A stretch of 64,000 bases of DNA from positions 1-64,000 of the forward strand of contig JALHMT010000016.1 in NCBI GenBank assembly GCA_022843905.1, written 5' to 3'. The notes beneath the pieces were generated by a model. That model ran no database searches. It saw only the letters and a list, made by a program, of their open reading frames with translations, and was not told the DNA's origin. Made by a program: the position numbers and the translations under genes. This DNA comes from Rubrivivax sp. (GTDB lineage: Bacteria; Pseudomonadota; Gammaproteobacteria; Burkholderiales; Burkholderiaceae_C). This document shows, one piece after another, positions 1 to 12,053 of the stretch (position 1 is the first letter of the stretch; each line of letters starts with the position of its first letter).

Positions 1-1
1 C

Positions 2-940
2 GGGCGCATGCAGCCCGGCGTGGCCGCGCTGTTCCGCGCCGCCGGCCGCGACCCGGCGCGCGCCGCGGCCTTCGACTTCGGTTTCGCGCTGGGGCCGCGC
101 ATCAACGCCGCCGGCCGCCTGGCCGACATGACGCTGGGCATCGAATGCCTGAGCACGGGTGACCACCAGCGCGCCGCGGAACTCGCCACGCAGCTCGATG
201 CCATCAACCGCGAACGCCGTGCGGTGGAGGCCGACATGCGCGACGTGGCCGAGGCGGCACTGGAGCGCCTGATGCCGCAGGCCGAGCAACTGCCTCCAGC
301 CCTGGCGCTCTTCGACGAGAGCTTCCACGAAGGCGTGGTGGGCATCGTGGCCGGCCGCCTGAAGGACCGCCTGCACCGGCCCACCTTCGTCTTCGCTCGC
401 GGTGCCGACGGCGCGCTCAAGGGTTCGGGCCGCTCGATCCCGGGCTTCCACCTGCGCGATGCGCTCGACCTGGTCAGCAAGCGCCACGAAGGGCTGCTGC
501 AACGCTTCGGCGGGCATGCGATGGCGGCCGGCTGCACCATCGCCGCAGCCGGGTTCGTCGCTTTCGAGGCCGCCTTCCGGCAGGTGGCCTCGGAGTGGCT
601 CGACGCCGCCACGCTGATGCGCACGCTGCGCACCGACGGCCCGCTGGAACTGCAGTGGTTCAATGCGCAGACAGTGGCCGTGCTCGACGCGCAGGTCTGG
701 GGCCAGGGCTTCGAGGCACCGCTGTTCTGCGACGAGGTGCAGATCGTGCAGCAGCGCCTGGTGGGCGAGAAGCACATGAAGCTGCGCCTGAAGCACGCCG
801 GCGTTGCGCGCGACGCGATCTGGTTCGGCCATGCCGACCCCGTACCCGAGCGCGTGCGGCTGGCCTACCGTCTGCAGATGGACGAGTACAACGGCCAGCA
901 GCGCGTGCAGATGATCGTGGAGAGCGCGACGCCGCTATGA
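2..940 (+). CDS. recJ: RecJ single-strand-specific exonuclease, C-terminal part
   Basis: The window opens inside this gene; the first whole codon is at 2 and 312 residues are visible. RecJ degrades single-stranded DNA 5' to 3' in RecF-pathway recombination and mismatch repair in the cytoplasm. Family signatures seen are PRINAAGRL near the start, then the DHHA1 region with GSGRSIPGFH and FGGHAMAAG, then a C-terminal domain of about 100 residues typical of the RecJ OB-fold. The N-terminal DHH catalytic domain lies outside the window. It ends just before a palindromic repeat. Identification is firm. Confidence 0.95.
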   Translation, partial: GRMQPGVAALFRAAGRDPARAAAFDFGFALGPRINAAGRLADMTLGIECLSTGDHQRAAELATQLDAINRERRAVEADMRDVAEAALERLMPQAEQLPPALALFDESFHEGVVGIVAGRLKDRLHRPTFVFARGADGALKGSGRSIPGFHLRDALDLVSKRHEGLLQRFGGHAMAAGCTIAAAGFVAFEAAFRQVASEWLDAATLMRTLRTDGPLELQWFNAQTVAVLDAQVWGQGFEAPLFCDEVQIVQQRLVGEKHMKLRLKHAGVARDAIWFGHADPVPERVRLAYRLQMDEYNGQQRVQMIVESATPL

Positions 941-951
941 AGTGCCACACT

Positions 952-1047
952 CCCTCTCCCACTCGTGGGAGAGGGTTGGGGTGAGGGTCGAGGAGCGCCG
1001 CCTTCCCACCCTCACCCCAACCCTCTCCCGCCCTGCGGGAGAGGGAG
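952..1047. repeat. Nested palindromic repeat (REP-like)
   Basis: Two arms, 952-987 and 1009-1047, are inverted copies of each other. Each arm also contains its own hairpin (CCCTCTCCC against GGGAGAGGG at 952-975 and 1021-1045). The outer part pairs GAGGGTTGGGGTGAGGG with its complement. It lies between the convergent 3' ends of recJ and the dehydratase gene, so it could act as a bidirectional terminator. This type of element is common between genes in GC-rich proteobacteria and is often mis-called as short ORFs. Confidence 0.8.
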
Positions 1048-1069
1048 GCCCGCAGGATCGTGGGCGGTG

Positions 1070-2593
1070 TCACATCGTGGCGCCGAGCACCCAGGGCACG
1101 AACTCGTTCTGCCCGTAGCCGTGCACCTCGCTCTTCGTGCGTTCGCCCGAGGCGGTGGCCAGCAGGCGGCGGAAGATGCGTTCGCCCATCTCGTCGACGC
1201 TGCAGTCGCCGTCGACCACTTCGCCGCAGTTGATGTCGATGTCGTCTTCCTGCTTGAGCCACAGCGCGGTGTTGGTCGACAGCTTGAGCGACGGCGACGG
1301 CGCGCAGCCGTAGGCTGAACCGCGGCCGGTGGTGAAGCAGATCAGGTTGGCGCCGCCGGCCACCTGGCCGGTGGCCGACACGGGGTCGTAGCCGGGCGTG
1401 TCCATGAACAGCAGGCCCTTGCTCTTCACGGGTTCCGCGTACTCGAGCACGTCGACGAGGTTGGTGGTGCCACTCTTGGCGATGGCGCCCAGCGACTTCT
1501 CGAGGATGGTGGTCAGCCCGCCGGCCTTGTTGCCGGCCGAAGGGTTGTTGTCCATCGAGCCGTCGTTGCGCTCGCAGTACTCTTCCCACCAACGGATGCG
1601 GCGCAGCAGCTTGTCGGCCACGGCCTGGGACACCGCGCGCCGCGTCAGCAGGTGTTCGCCGCCGTAGATTTCGGGTGTTTCCGACAGGATCGCCGTGCCG
1701 CCGTGGCGCACCAGGCGGTCGACCGCGGCGCCCAGCGCCGGGTTGGCGCTGATGCCCGAATAACCGTCGCTGCCGCCGCACTGCAGGCCCACCGTGATGT
1801 GGCTGGCCGGCACCGGCTGGCGCTTCACCTGGTTGGCTTCTTCCAGCATCCAGGTGATGAGCTCGACACCGTGCGCCACGGTCTTCGCCGTGCCGCCGGT
1901 GTCCTGGATGTTGAAGCCGTGCAGCGCCGCGCCCGAGGCCAGGCCTTCCTGCTCCAGCAGGCCGGCGATCTGGTTGGTCTCGCAGCCCAGCCCCACCACC
2001 AGCACGGCGGCGAAGTTGGCATGCCGTGCGTAGCCGCCCAGCGTGCGCCGCAGCAGCTGCAACGGTTCACCGTCGCTGGCCGTGGCGCAGCCCGCGCCGT
2101 GCGTCAGCGCGATCACGCCGTCGACGTGCGGGTAGGGCGCCAGCGCCTCCGGCCGGATGTCGCGCCGGAAGTGGTCGGCGATGGCTCGTGCCACGGTGGC
2201 CGAGCAGTTCACCGAGGTCAGCACGCCGATGTAGTTGCGCGTGGCCACGCGACCGTCCCGGCGCACGATGCCTTGGAAGGTGGCCGGCTCGGGCACGTAG
2301 TTCGTGGGTGAGGCGCCGGCGCCGGCGGCGTGCTCGCGCGCGAAGCTGCTGAATTCCAGGTTGTGCGTATGCACGTGCTGGCCCGGCGCGATGGCCACCT
2401 TGGCGATGCCGATGATCTGGTTGTAGCGCCGCACCGGCGCACCGGCGGCGATGGCGCGCACGGCGATCTTGTGACCGGGCGGCACGAGGCCGCTGACGGT
2501 CACGCCTTCGCTGGCCAGGTGCGTGCCGCCCAGCAGTTGCTGCCGCGCGATGACCACGTCATCTGCCGGGTGGATGCGGATGACTGGAAGCAT
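1070..2593 (-). CDS. UxaA-family (altronate/galactarate-type) sugar-acid dehydratase
   Basis: A 507-residue protein of the UxaA/GarD family. It has an N-terminal SAF-like domain (residues 1-90, beginning MLPVIRIHPADD) and a long C-terminal catalytic domain (NYIGVLTSVNCSATVA, GCETNQI, LQCGGSDGYSG, NPSAGNKAGGLTTI). Family members remove water from hexonates such as D-altronate, giving 2-keto-3-deoxy acids. The start at 2593 was chosen because GAGGGG lies just upstream and because a longer reading frame would run into the neighbouring hydrolase. It is the third gene of an SDR-hydrolase-dehydratase set, which points to a deoxy-sugar acid such as fuconate or rhamnonate rather than altronate; that substrate is inferred. 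Confidence 0.85.
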   Translation of the reverse strand: MLPVIRIHPADDVVIARQQLLGGTHLASEGVTVSGLVPPGHKIAVRAIAAGAPVRRYNQIIGIAKVAIAPGQHVHTHNLEFSSFAREHAAGAGASPTNYVPEPATFQGIVRRDGRVATRNYIGVLTSVNCSATVARAIADHFRRDIRPEALAPYPHVDGVIALTHGAGCATASDGEPLQLLRRTLGGYARHANFAAVLVVGLGCETNQIAGLLEQEGLASGAALHGFNIQDTGGTAKTVAHGVELITWMLEEANQVKRQPVPASHITVGLQCGGSDGYSGISANPALGAAVDRLVRHGGTAILSETPEIYGGEHLLTRRAVSQAVADKLLRRIRWWEEYCERNDGSMDNNPSAGNKAGGLTTILEKSLGAIAKSGTTNLVDVLEYAEPVKSKGLLFMDTPGYDPVSATGQVAGGANLICFTTGRGSAYGCAPSPSLKLSTNTALWLKQEDDIDINCGEVVDGDCSVDEMGERIFRRLLATASGERTKSEVHGYGQNEFVPWVLGATM

Positions 2594-2711
2594 CAGGGCC
2601 CCTCGCCCGACGGGTACGTCGGCCGATCCCCCGAGGGGATAGCGGGCCGGCTTGGGAGCGGCCCGGCGCTCGTCCCGCTCGCGGCCCCCCGAGTTGCTGT
2701 TCGGACGTTTC
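2594..2711. other. GC-rich intergenic spacer with small hairpins
   Basis: 118 bases between the hydrolase stop and the dehydratase start. It contains a perfect 6-bp stem (CCGACG, loop GGTA, CGTCGG at 2607-2622) and a CCCCCGAGGGG inverted repeat near 2628-2638. The composition resembles dispersed GC-rich intergenic elements of Burkholderiales. No ORF is supported. It may weaken read-through or carry a separate promoter for the dehydratase; neither is demonstrated. Confidence 0.4.
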
Positions 2712-3578
2712 TCATGCGTCGAGGATTGCCGGGTCCCAGGCATGCACGGTCTGGGTCTGCTCGCCCAGGCCCTGGATGCCCAGGCGCATCACGTCGCCCG
2801 GCTTCAGGTAGACGGCCGCCGGCTTGACGCCCATGCCCACGCCCGGCGGCGTGCCGGTGGTGATGAGGTCGCCGGGGTACAGCGTCATGAAGCGGCTGAC
2901 GTAGCTGACCAGCTGCGCCACGCCGAAGATCATGGTCTTGGTGCTGCCCTTCTGGTAACGGTGGCCGTTGACGTCGAGGAACATGTCCAGCGCCTGCGGG
3001 TCGGCAATCTCGTCGGCCGTCACCAGCCAGGGGCCGACCGGGCCGAAGGTGTCGCAGCCCTTGCCCTTGTCCCAGGTGCCGCCGCGCTCGATCTGGTATT
3101 CGCGTTCCGACACGTCGTTGACCACGCAGTAGCCGGCCACGTGCTTGAGCGCATCGGCCTCGCTGACGTAGCGCGTCTTGCTGCCGATGACCACGCCCAG
3201 CTCGACTTCCCAGTCGCTCTTCACCGAGCCCTGCGGCAGCACCACGGGGTCGTTGGGACCGACGCGGCAGCTGATGGGCTTCATGAAGAGGATGGGTTCC
3301 TTGGGGATCGGCAGGTTCGACTCCGCCGCGTGGTCGGCGTAGTTCAGGCCGATGCACAGGAACTTCTCGCAGCCGCTCCAGGGCACGCCGATGCGGCCGG
3401 GCTTGTCGATGACGGGCAGGTCGTTCACGTCGACCTTGCGCAGCCGCTCCAGGCTGTGCGGCGTGAGCGTGGCGGCGGTGATGTCGGGCAGCACGGCCGA
3501 CAGGTCGCGGACACGGCCCTGGTCGTCCATCAGCGCGGGCTTTTCCGCGCCCTTGGCGCCGATTCGCATGAGTCTCAT
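2712..3578 (-). CDS. FAH-family hydrolase, probable 2,4-diketo-3-deoxy-L-sugar-acid hydrolase
   Basis: A 288-residue fumarylacetoacetate hydrolase-family protein. An N-terminal stretch of about 65 residues precedes the catalytic fold. Metal and substrate motifs seen are CIGLNYADHAAE, DWEVELGVVIG, GYCVVNDVSERE, KGCDTFGPVGPW and TGTPPGVGMG. Members of this subgroup cleave 2,4-diketo-3-deoxy-L-fuconate or -rhamnonate to pyruvate and L-lactate. A GGAG ribosome site lies 8 bases before the ATG. The SDR gene ends 21 bases upstream, so the two are co-transcribed, and the pair makes consecutive steps of the non-phosphorylating deoxyhexose route plausible. The exact sugar is inferred. Confidence 0.8.
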   Translation of the reverse strand: MRLMRIGAKGAEKPALMDDQGRVRDLSAVLPDITAATLTPHSLERLRKVDVNDLPVIDKPGRIGVPWSGCEKFLCIGLNYADHAAESNLPIPKEPILFMKPISCRVGPNDPVVLPQGSVKSDWEVELGVVIGSKTRYVSEADALKHVAGYCVVNDVSEREYQIERGGTWDKGKGCDTFGPVGPWLVTADEIADPQALDMFLDVNGHRYQKGSTKTMIFGVAQLVSYVSRFMTLYPGDLITTGTPPGVGMGVKPAAVYLKPGDVMRLGIQGLGEQTQTVHAWDPAILDA

Positions 3579-3599
3579 TCGGGGTTCTCCTCGGGAAAA

Positions 3600-4445
<846 letters not shown>

Positions 4446-4957
4446 CTAGAATCGCGGCTCACGAGACCGAAGGCCTTCATGCTGTCCTCTGTGTCGCGCC
4501 GCCTCGTGCTCCTTGCTGCGGTGGCTTCGGGAACCTGGCGAAGCGCCGCTGCGCTGGAGCCGCCCGCCGGACCGGTGGTGCTGACTCTGACCGGGCGGGT
4601 GGCTTCGCCCAACGACGGCGTCGTCGCCCAGTTCAACATGGCGCAGATCGAGCGCCTGCCGCAGTTCAGCTTCACGACGCAGACGCCGTGGTACTCGCGG
4701 CCGCGCAAGTTCACCGGTCCGCTGCTGCGCGACGTGCTGCGGGCGGCCGGCGCGCGCGGCACCCATCTGCGTGCACTGGCGCTCAACGACTATCGAGTGG
4801 ACATCCCGTTCGACGACGCGCAGCGCTTCGACGTCATCGTGGCCCGGCTGCTCGACGACAAGCCGATGGCGGTGCGCGACAAGGGTCCCCTGTTCATCAT
4901 CTACCCCTTCCACACTTCGGCCGACCTGCGCACGGCCACGTATTACGGACGCTCGGC

Positions 4958-7334
<2,377 letters not shown>

Positions 7335-7345
<11 letters not shown>

Positions 7346-8372
7346 TGGGTTCGGGCTCGAGCCGGATGCCGAAACGGCCGTAGACGCTTTCCTGGATGGC
7401 ACGCGCCAGCGTCACCACCTCGGCACCGCTGGCGCCGCCGCGGTTCACCAGCACCAGCGCCTGGCGCTCGTAGACGCCGGCCCGGCCCACCGTCTTGCCC
7501 TTCCAGCCGCAGGCGTCGATGAGCCAGCCGGCGGCCAGCTTGACGCTGCCGTCGGGCATCGGGTAGTGCACGATCTCCGGATCGCGGCCGATGATGTCAC
7601 GGCACTGTTCGGCGGTCACCACCGGGTTCTTGAAGAAACTGCCGGCGTTGCCGATCACGGCCGGATCGGGCAGCTTGGCGCGCCGGATGGCGCACACCCA
7701 GTCGAAGATCGTGCGCGGATCCGGGTTGCCGATGCCCGTTTCGGTCATCTTGCGTTCCAGATCCAGGTAGCCGCGCACCGCCTGCCAGGGGCGCGGCAGG
7801 CGAAAACGCACCCGCGTGATGACCGACTTGCCGGCCAGCACGTTCTTGAAGACGCTGTCGCGGTAGCCGAAGCGGCACATCGCGGCGTCCAGCGTCACGG
7901 TGCGGCCGGTGACCAGGTCGACGGCATCCAGCGAATCGAAACGGTCCTTCATCTCGACGCCATAGGCGCCGATGTTCTGCACCGGTGCGGCACCCACCGA
8001 ACCCGGTATCAGCGCGAGGTTCTCCAGCCCCGGCCAGCCCTGGTCCAGGGTCCAGGCCACCGTGTCGTGCCAGTTTTCCCCGGCACCGGCCTCGACGATC
8101 CAGGCCTCGGGCGACTCGGCCACCAGCCGTCGGCCCCGGATCTCGATCTTCAGCACCACGGCGGCCACGTCGCGCGTCAGCACCACGTTGCTGCCGCCGC
8201 CCAGGATGAACTTCGGTGCCCGCCCGTAGTCGGGGTGGTCGACGATGCGGCGCACGTCGGCGTCGCTGGTGATGTAGGCCAGCGTCTGCGCCACCGCGGG
8301 CAGGCCGAAGGTGTTGAAGCCGCGAAGTGAGGCGCGCTGCTCGATTCGGGGTACCACGGGGGGGGCAGACAT
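7335..8372 (-). CDS. murB: UDP-N-acetylenolpyruvoylglucosamine reductase MurB
   Basis: A 345-residue cytoplasmic flavoenzyme that reduces UDP-GlcNAc-enolpyruvate to UDP-MurNAc with NADPH in peptidoglycan synthesis. FAD motifs are [11 protein letters not shown] at about 58-68 and [17 protein letters not shown] at about 122-138. YRDSVFKN is at about 170 and the catalytic serine region is GSFFKNP (S245). Length and order match the E. coli-type enzyme. Its 3' end overlaps the kinase gene by 11 bases in convergent orientation, and its 5' end is only 14 bases from the divergent yajQ start. Confidence 0.96.
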
Positions 8373-8386
8373 GGCAGAATTTTCCC

Positions 8387-8890
8387 ATGCCCAGCTTCGA
8401 CACCGTCCTCGAACCCGATCTCGTCGAGATCCGCAATGCGGTCGAGCAGGCCTCCAAGGAGATCGGCACGCGTTTCGACTTCAAGGGCTCGAGCGCCAAG
8501 GTCGAACTCACCGAGAAGAGCGCCAAGGAGCGTGAACTCACCCTCTTCGGCGACAGCGACTTCCAGATCCAGCAGGTGCGCGACGTGCTCGTGGCCCGCA
8601 TGACCAAGCGCAACGTCGACGCGCGCTTCTTCGACTTCAGCGGCAAGCCGCAGAAGATGGGCGGTGACAAGATGAAACTGCTGGTGCCGGTGAAGACCGG
8701 CATCGACAGCGAGTCGGGCAAGAAGATCCAGACCCTCGTCAAGGGCAGCAAGCTGAAGGTGCAGGCGGCCATCCAGGGCGACGCCGTGCGCGTCACCGGC
8801 GCCAAGCGCGACGACCTCCAGGCGGCCATGGCGCTGATGCGCAAGGATCTGGCCGACCTGCCGCTGACCTTCAACAACTTCCGCGATTGA
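8387..8890 (+). CDS. yajQ: YajQ-family cyclic-di-GMP-binding protein
   Basis: A 167-residue YajQ (DUF520) protein, of full family length. It starts [19 protein letters not shown] and contains [15 protein letters not shown] and the C-terminal [10 protein letters not shown], all characteristic. Members are cytoplasmic and bind nucleotides; in Xanthomonas a homologue binds cyclic di-GMP and modulates transcription. The start at 8387 is fixed by conservation. The stop TGA overlaps the TTG start of the next gene, so the two are co-translated. Confidence 0.93.
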   Translation: MPSFDTVLEPDLVEIRNAVEQASKEIGTRFDFKGSSAKVELTEKSAKERELTLFGDSDFQIQQVRDVLVARMTKRNVDARFFDFSGKPQKMGGDKMKLLVPVKTGIDSESGKKIQTLVKGSKLKVQAAIQGDAVRVTGAKRDDLQAAMALMRKDLADLPLTFNNFRD

Positions 8891-9534
8891 AGGCCGGCCG
8901 CACACGCGCCTCGATGATCGGCGCGGGGCTGGCCTCGCTGGCGATCGCCGCCTCGGCGCAGAGCGTCGCCCTCTCCGGCACCATGGGCCAGCGTGCGCTG
9001 CTGATCATCGACGGGCAGCCGAAGATGCTGGCGGTGGGTGAGCGCTTTGCCAACGTCAGGCTGGTGTCCATCCAGGGCGATCAGGCACGCATCGAGCGAG
9101 ACGGTGCCGCCGCGACGCTGCGTGTGGGCGCGGCGCCGGTGAATCTGGGCGGCGGCACCCGCGAGTTGAGCACCGAAGTGGTCATTCCCGTCGGACCCGG
9201 CGGCCATTTCATGAGCGAAGGCCGCATCAATGGCCGCCTGGTCCGGTTCATGGTCGACACCGGCGCCACGCTGATCGCCCTGAGCCAGGTCGAGGCCGAC
9301 CGCATCGGCCTGCCCTGGCGCGAAGGCCGCCAGGTGCTGATGCAGACGGCCAACGGCACCACGCCCACGCACCTGATCACGCTGAGTTCGGTGCGCCTGG
9401 GCGATGTCGAACTGGCCAACCTGCAGGCCGCGGTGCTTCCCGCGTCCATGCCCTACATCCTGCTGGGCAACAACGTGCTGGGCCGTTTCCAGATGCGCCG
9501 CGACAGCGACGTGATGCGGCTGCAGCTGCGGTGA
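8887..9534 (+). CDS. Exported retroviral-type aspartic protease (clan AA, TIGR02281 type)
   Basis: A 215-residue protein with a signal-like hydrophobic segment (residues about 9-25), a linker domain, then a single retropepsin-like domain with the catalytic motif FMVDTGAT (D124) and the closing element [11 protein letters not shown]. One such domain means it should act as a dimer. Start is TTG at 8887, overlapping the yajQ stop by four bases (TTGA); no better start is nearby and the signal peptide needs it. Likely periplasmic or anchored; substrate unknown. Confidence 0.85.
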   Translation: MKAGRTRASMIGAGLASLAIAASAQSVALSGTMGQRALLIIDGQPKMLAVGERFANVRLVSIQGDQARIERDGAAATLRVGAAPVNLGGGTRELSTEVVIPVGPGGHFMSEGRINGRLVRFMVDTGATLIALSQVEADRIGLPWREGRQVLMQTANGTTPTHLITLSSVRLGDVELANLQAAVLPASMPYILLGNNVLGRFQMRRDSDVMRLQLR

Positions 9535-9535
9535 A

Positions 9536-10738
9536 TCACCGCGCCGGCGGTCTGGCGGCGTAGAACGCCACCGCCGCGCCCACGCCCAGCACGGCCAGCA
9601 GCAGCAGCACCTCGCGGTAGCCCGGCACGGCCAGCAGCATCCAGGCCGTCAGCAGCGGCGCGGCAGCCCGCGACAGCAGCCCCACCGCCGACATCGCGCC
9701 GCCGATGCGGCCGATGTTGGCGCGGCCGAAGTACTCGGGCACCAGGCCGCCGCGCACGATGGTCACCAGCCCGTTGGCGATGCCGAACAGCGCCGCGAAG
9801 CCGAACAGCGCCCACTGCTGCGTGGCCAGCGCGAAGATGACCAGCGCCGCCGGCATGCCCAGCATCACCAGCAGCCCGATCAGCCGCAGCGACACGCCCC
9901 GACCCGCGCCCACGTAGACCAGGCGGCCCAGCACCTGCGCCGGCCCGATCCAGATCAGCACCGCCAGTGCCTGCGTCGACGTCCAGCCCTTGCTCTCGAA
10001 GGCCGGAATCACGTGCGCCCACATCGCCGCCGAGGCGAAGGCATAGAGCGTGAAGCTCAGCGTGAGCAGCCAGAAGGCGGGCATGCGCAGGGCCTCGTGC
10101 AGCGTGGCGTTCTCTTCGGCCGCGTGGCCGGGCGGCGGCGCCACCACGCCCGGACCGCGCAGGCACCAGGCGTGCAGCGGCGTGACCAGCAGCAACTGCA
10201 CGGTGCCGATGGCGATCAGCGCCTCGCGCCAGCCGAGCCAGGCGATGAGCGCGGCACAGGCCGGGAACGACAGCGTGCTGGCGAAGCCGCCCACCAGGGT
10301 CAGGGCCGTGATGCCGTCGCGGTAGCGTGTCGGGTAGCGCTGCGTCAGCACGTTGAAGGCCGGCTCGTACAGCGTCATGGCCATCGTCGTGCCCAGCAGG
10401 GCCCACACGGCGTACAGCGTCCACGCGGCCTGCACCTGCGACCAGGCCAGGAAGCCCAGGCCCGACAGCAGGGCACCCCAGGTCATCACGGCACGGCCGT
10501 GGCCGCGATCGATGGCCGCCCCCATGGCATAGGTGGCCGCCCCCCACATCGCCAGGCCCAGCGTGAAGGCACCCATCACGGTGGCCTTGTCCCAGCCCTG
10601 GTCGTGCATCATGGGCAGCACGAAGGAAGAGAAGGCGTAGTAGAGCGCCGCCCAGCTGAGGATCTGGCCCACGGCCAGTGCCGCCACCGTCGCGTGGTAC
10701 CCGGGCCCGGCGGCAGGGCCTGGAGCGTCAGAAGTCAT
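9536..10738 (-). CDS. Major facilitator superfamily transporter
   Basis: A 400-residue inner-membrane protein with about 12 hydrophobic segments in two halves. It starts with YHATVAALAVGQILSWAALYYAF and resembles the monocarboxylate / oxalate-formate branch of MFS proteins common in Burkholderiales. The substrate cannot be read from sequence. It is convergent with the aspartic protease gene (1-base gap) and divergent from the acyl-CoA dehydrogenase pair across 130 bases. Import of an organic acid degraded by that pair is possible but unproven. Confidence 0.85.
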   Translation of the reverse strand: MTSDAPGPAAGPGYHATVAALAVGQILSWAALYYAFSSFVLPMMHDQGWDKATVMGAFTLGLAMWGAATYAMGAAIDRGHGRAVMTWGALLSGLGFLAWSQVQAAWTLYAVWALLGTTMAMTLYEPAFNVLTQRYPTRYRDGITALTLVGGFASTLSFPACAALIAWLGWREALIAIGTVQLLLVTPLHAWCLRGPGVVAPPPGHAAEENATLHEALRMPAFWLLTLSFTLYAFASAAMWAHVIPAFESKGWTSTQALAVLIWIGPAQVLGRLVYVGAGRGVSLRLIGLLVMLGMPAALVIFALATQQWALFGFAALFGIANGLVTIVRGGLVPEYFGRANIGRIGGAMSAVGLLSRAAAPLLTAWMLLAVPGYREVLLLLAVLGVGAAVAFYAARPPAR

Positions 10739-10868
10739 CGGCCGATGATACGAAGGCGCCCACTGTCACGACTGGGACAGCGAGGAATCGAACGATCGTG
10801 CGGATAATGAGGTCTTGAGTTTTTCCTGCACCGGCAACGGCCCCGCGCGGGCTGCGGAGACAAGATCG

Positions 10869-12050
10869 ATGGACCTGAACTTCACCGCGGAAGAACTCGA
10901 ATTCCGCAAGACCATCCGCCAATGGGTGGCCGGCAACCTGCCCAAGGACATCAGCGACAAGGTGCACGGCGCCCTGCGGCTGTCGCGCGACGACATGCAG
11001 CGCTGGGCGAAGATCCTGGGCAAGCAGGGCTGGCTGGGCTGGGGCTGGCCGACACAGTTCGGCGGGCCCGGCTGGAACGCCGTGCAGCGCCACCTGTTCG
11101 AAGAGGAATGCGCGCTGGCCGGCGCGCCGCGTGTCGTGCCCTTCGGCCCGGTGATGGTGGCCCCGGTCATCATGGCCTTCGGCAACGCCGAGCAGCAGGC
11201 GCGCTTCCTGCCGGGCATCGCCAGCGGCGAGGTCTGGTGGAGCCAGGGCTACAGCGAACCCGGGTCGGGCTCCGACCTCGCTTCGCTGAAGTGCAAGGCG
11301 GAACGCAAGGGCGACAAGTACATCGTCAACGGCCAGAAGACCTGGACCACGCTGGGCCAGTACGGCGAATGGATCTTCTGCCTGGTGCGCACCAGCAGCG
11401 AAGGCAAGCCGCAGACCGGCATCAGCTTCCTGCTCATCGACATGAAGAGCAAGGGCGTCAGCGTGCGGCCCATCGTGCTGCTGGACGGCGAGCCCGAGGT
11501 CAACGAGGTCTGGTTCGACAACGTCGAGGTGCCGGCCGAGAACCTCATCGGCGAGGAGAACAAGGGCTGGACCTACGCCAAGCACCTGCTGGCGCACGAG
11601 CGCACCAACATCGCCGACGTCAACCGCGCCAAGCGCGAGCTCGAACGGCTCAAGCGCATCGCCAAGGCCGAGGGCGTGCTCGACGAGCCGCGCTTCCGCG
11701 ACCAGGTCGCGCTGCTCGAGGTCGACATCGTGGCGCTCGAGATGATGGTGCTGCGCGTGCTGTCGGCCGAGAAAAGCGGCAAGCAGAGCCTGGACGTGGC
11801 CGGGCTGCTGAAGATCCGCGGCAGCGAGATCCAGCAGCGCTACACCGAGCTGATGATGCTGGCCGCCGGGCCCTTCGCCGCGCCCTTCGTCTTCGAGGCG
11901 ATGGAAGCCGGCTGGCAGGGCGACCACGTCGGCGGGGCGCACGTCGCGCCGCTGGCCGGCAACTACTTCAACTACCGCAAGACGTCCATCTACGGCGGCA
12001 GCAACGAGGTTCAGAAGAACATCGTCGCGGCCACGGTGCTGGGGAGCTGA
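10869..12050 (+). CDS. Acyl-CoA dehydrogenase, large subunit (PimC-like)
   Basis: A 393-residue acyl-CoA dehydrogenase with the usual N-terminal helical, middle beta (GYSEPGSGSDLASL, VNGQKTWTT) and C-terminal domains (SIYGGSNEVQKNIVA). Sequence and partner resemble the pimeloyl-CoA dehydrogenase pair PimC/PimD of Rhodopseudomonas. The start is the ATG giving MDLNFTAEELEFR. The next gene begins three bases after its stop and encodes a second, more divergent family member, so a heteromeric flavoenzyme acting on a dicarboxyl- or bulky acyl-CoA is likely. Confidence 0.88.
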   Translation: MDLNFTAEELEFRKTIRQWVAGNLPKDISDKVHGALRLSRDDMQRWAKILGKQGWLGWGWPTQFGGPGWNAVQRHLFEEECALAGAPRVVPFGPVMVAPVIMAFGNAEQQARFLPGIASGEVWWSQGYSEPGSGSDLASLKCKAERKGDKYIVNGQKTWTTLGQYGEWIFCLVRTSSEGKPQTGISFLLIDMKSKGVSVRPIVLLDGEPEVNEVWFDNVEVPAENLIGEENKGWTYAKHLLAHERTNIADVNRAKRELERLKRIAKAEGVLDEPRFRDQVALLEVDIVALEMMVLRVLSAEKSGKQSLDVAGLLKIRGSEIQQRYTELMMLAAGPFAAPFVFEAMEAGWQGDHVGGAHVAPLAGNYFNYRKTSIYGGSNEVQKNIVAATVLGS

Positions 12051-12053
12051 GCC

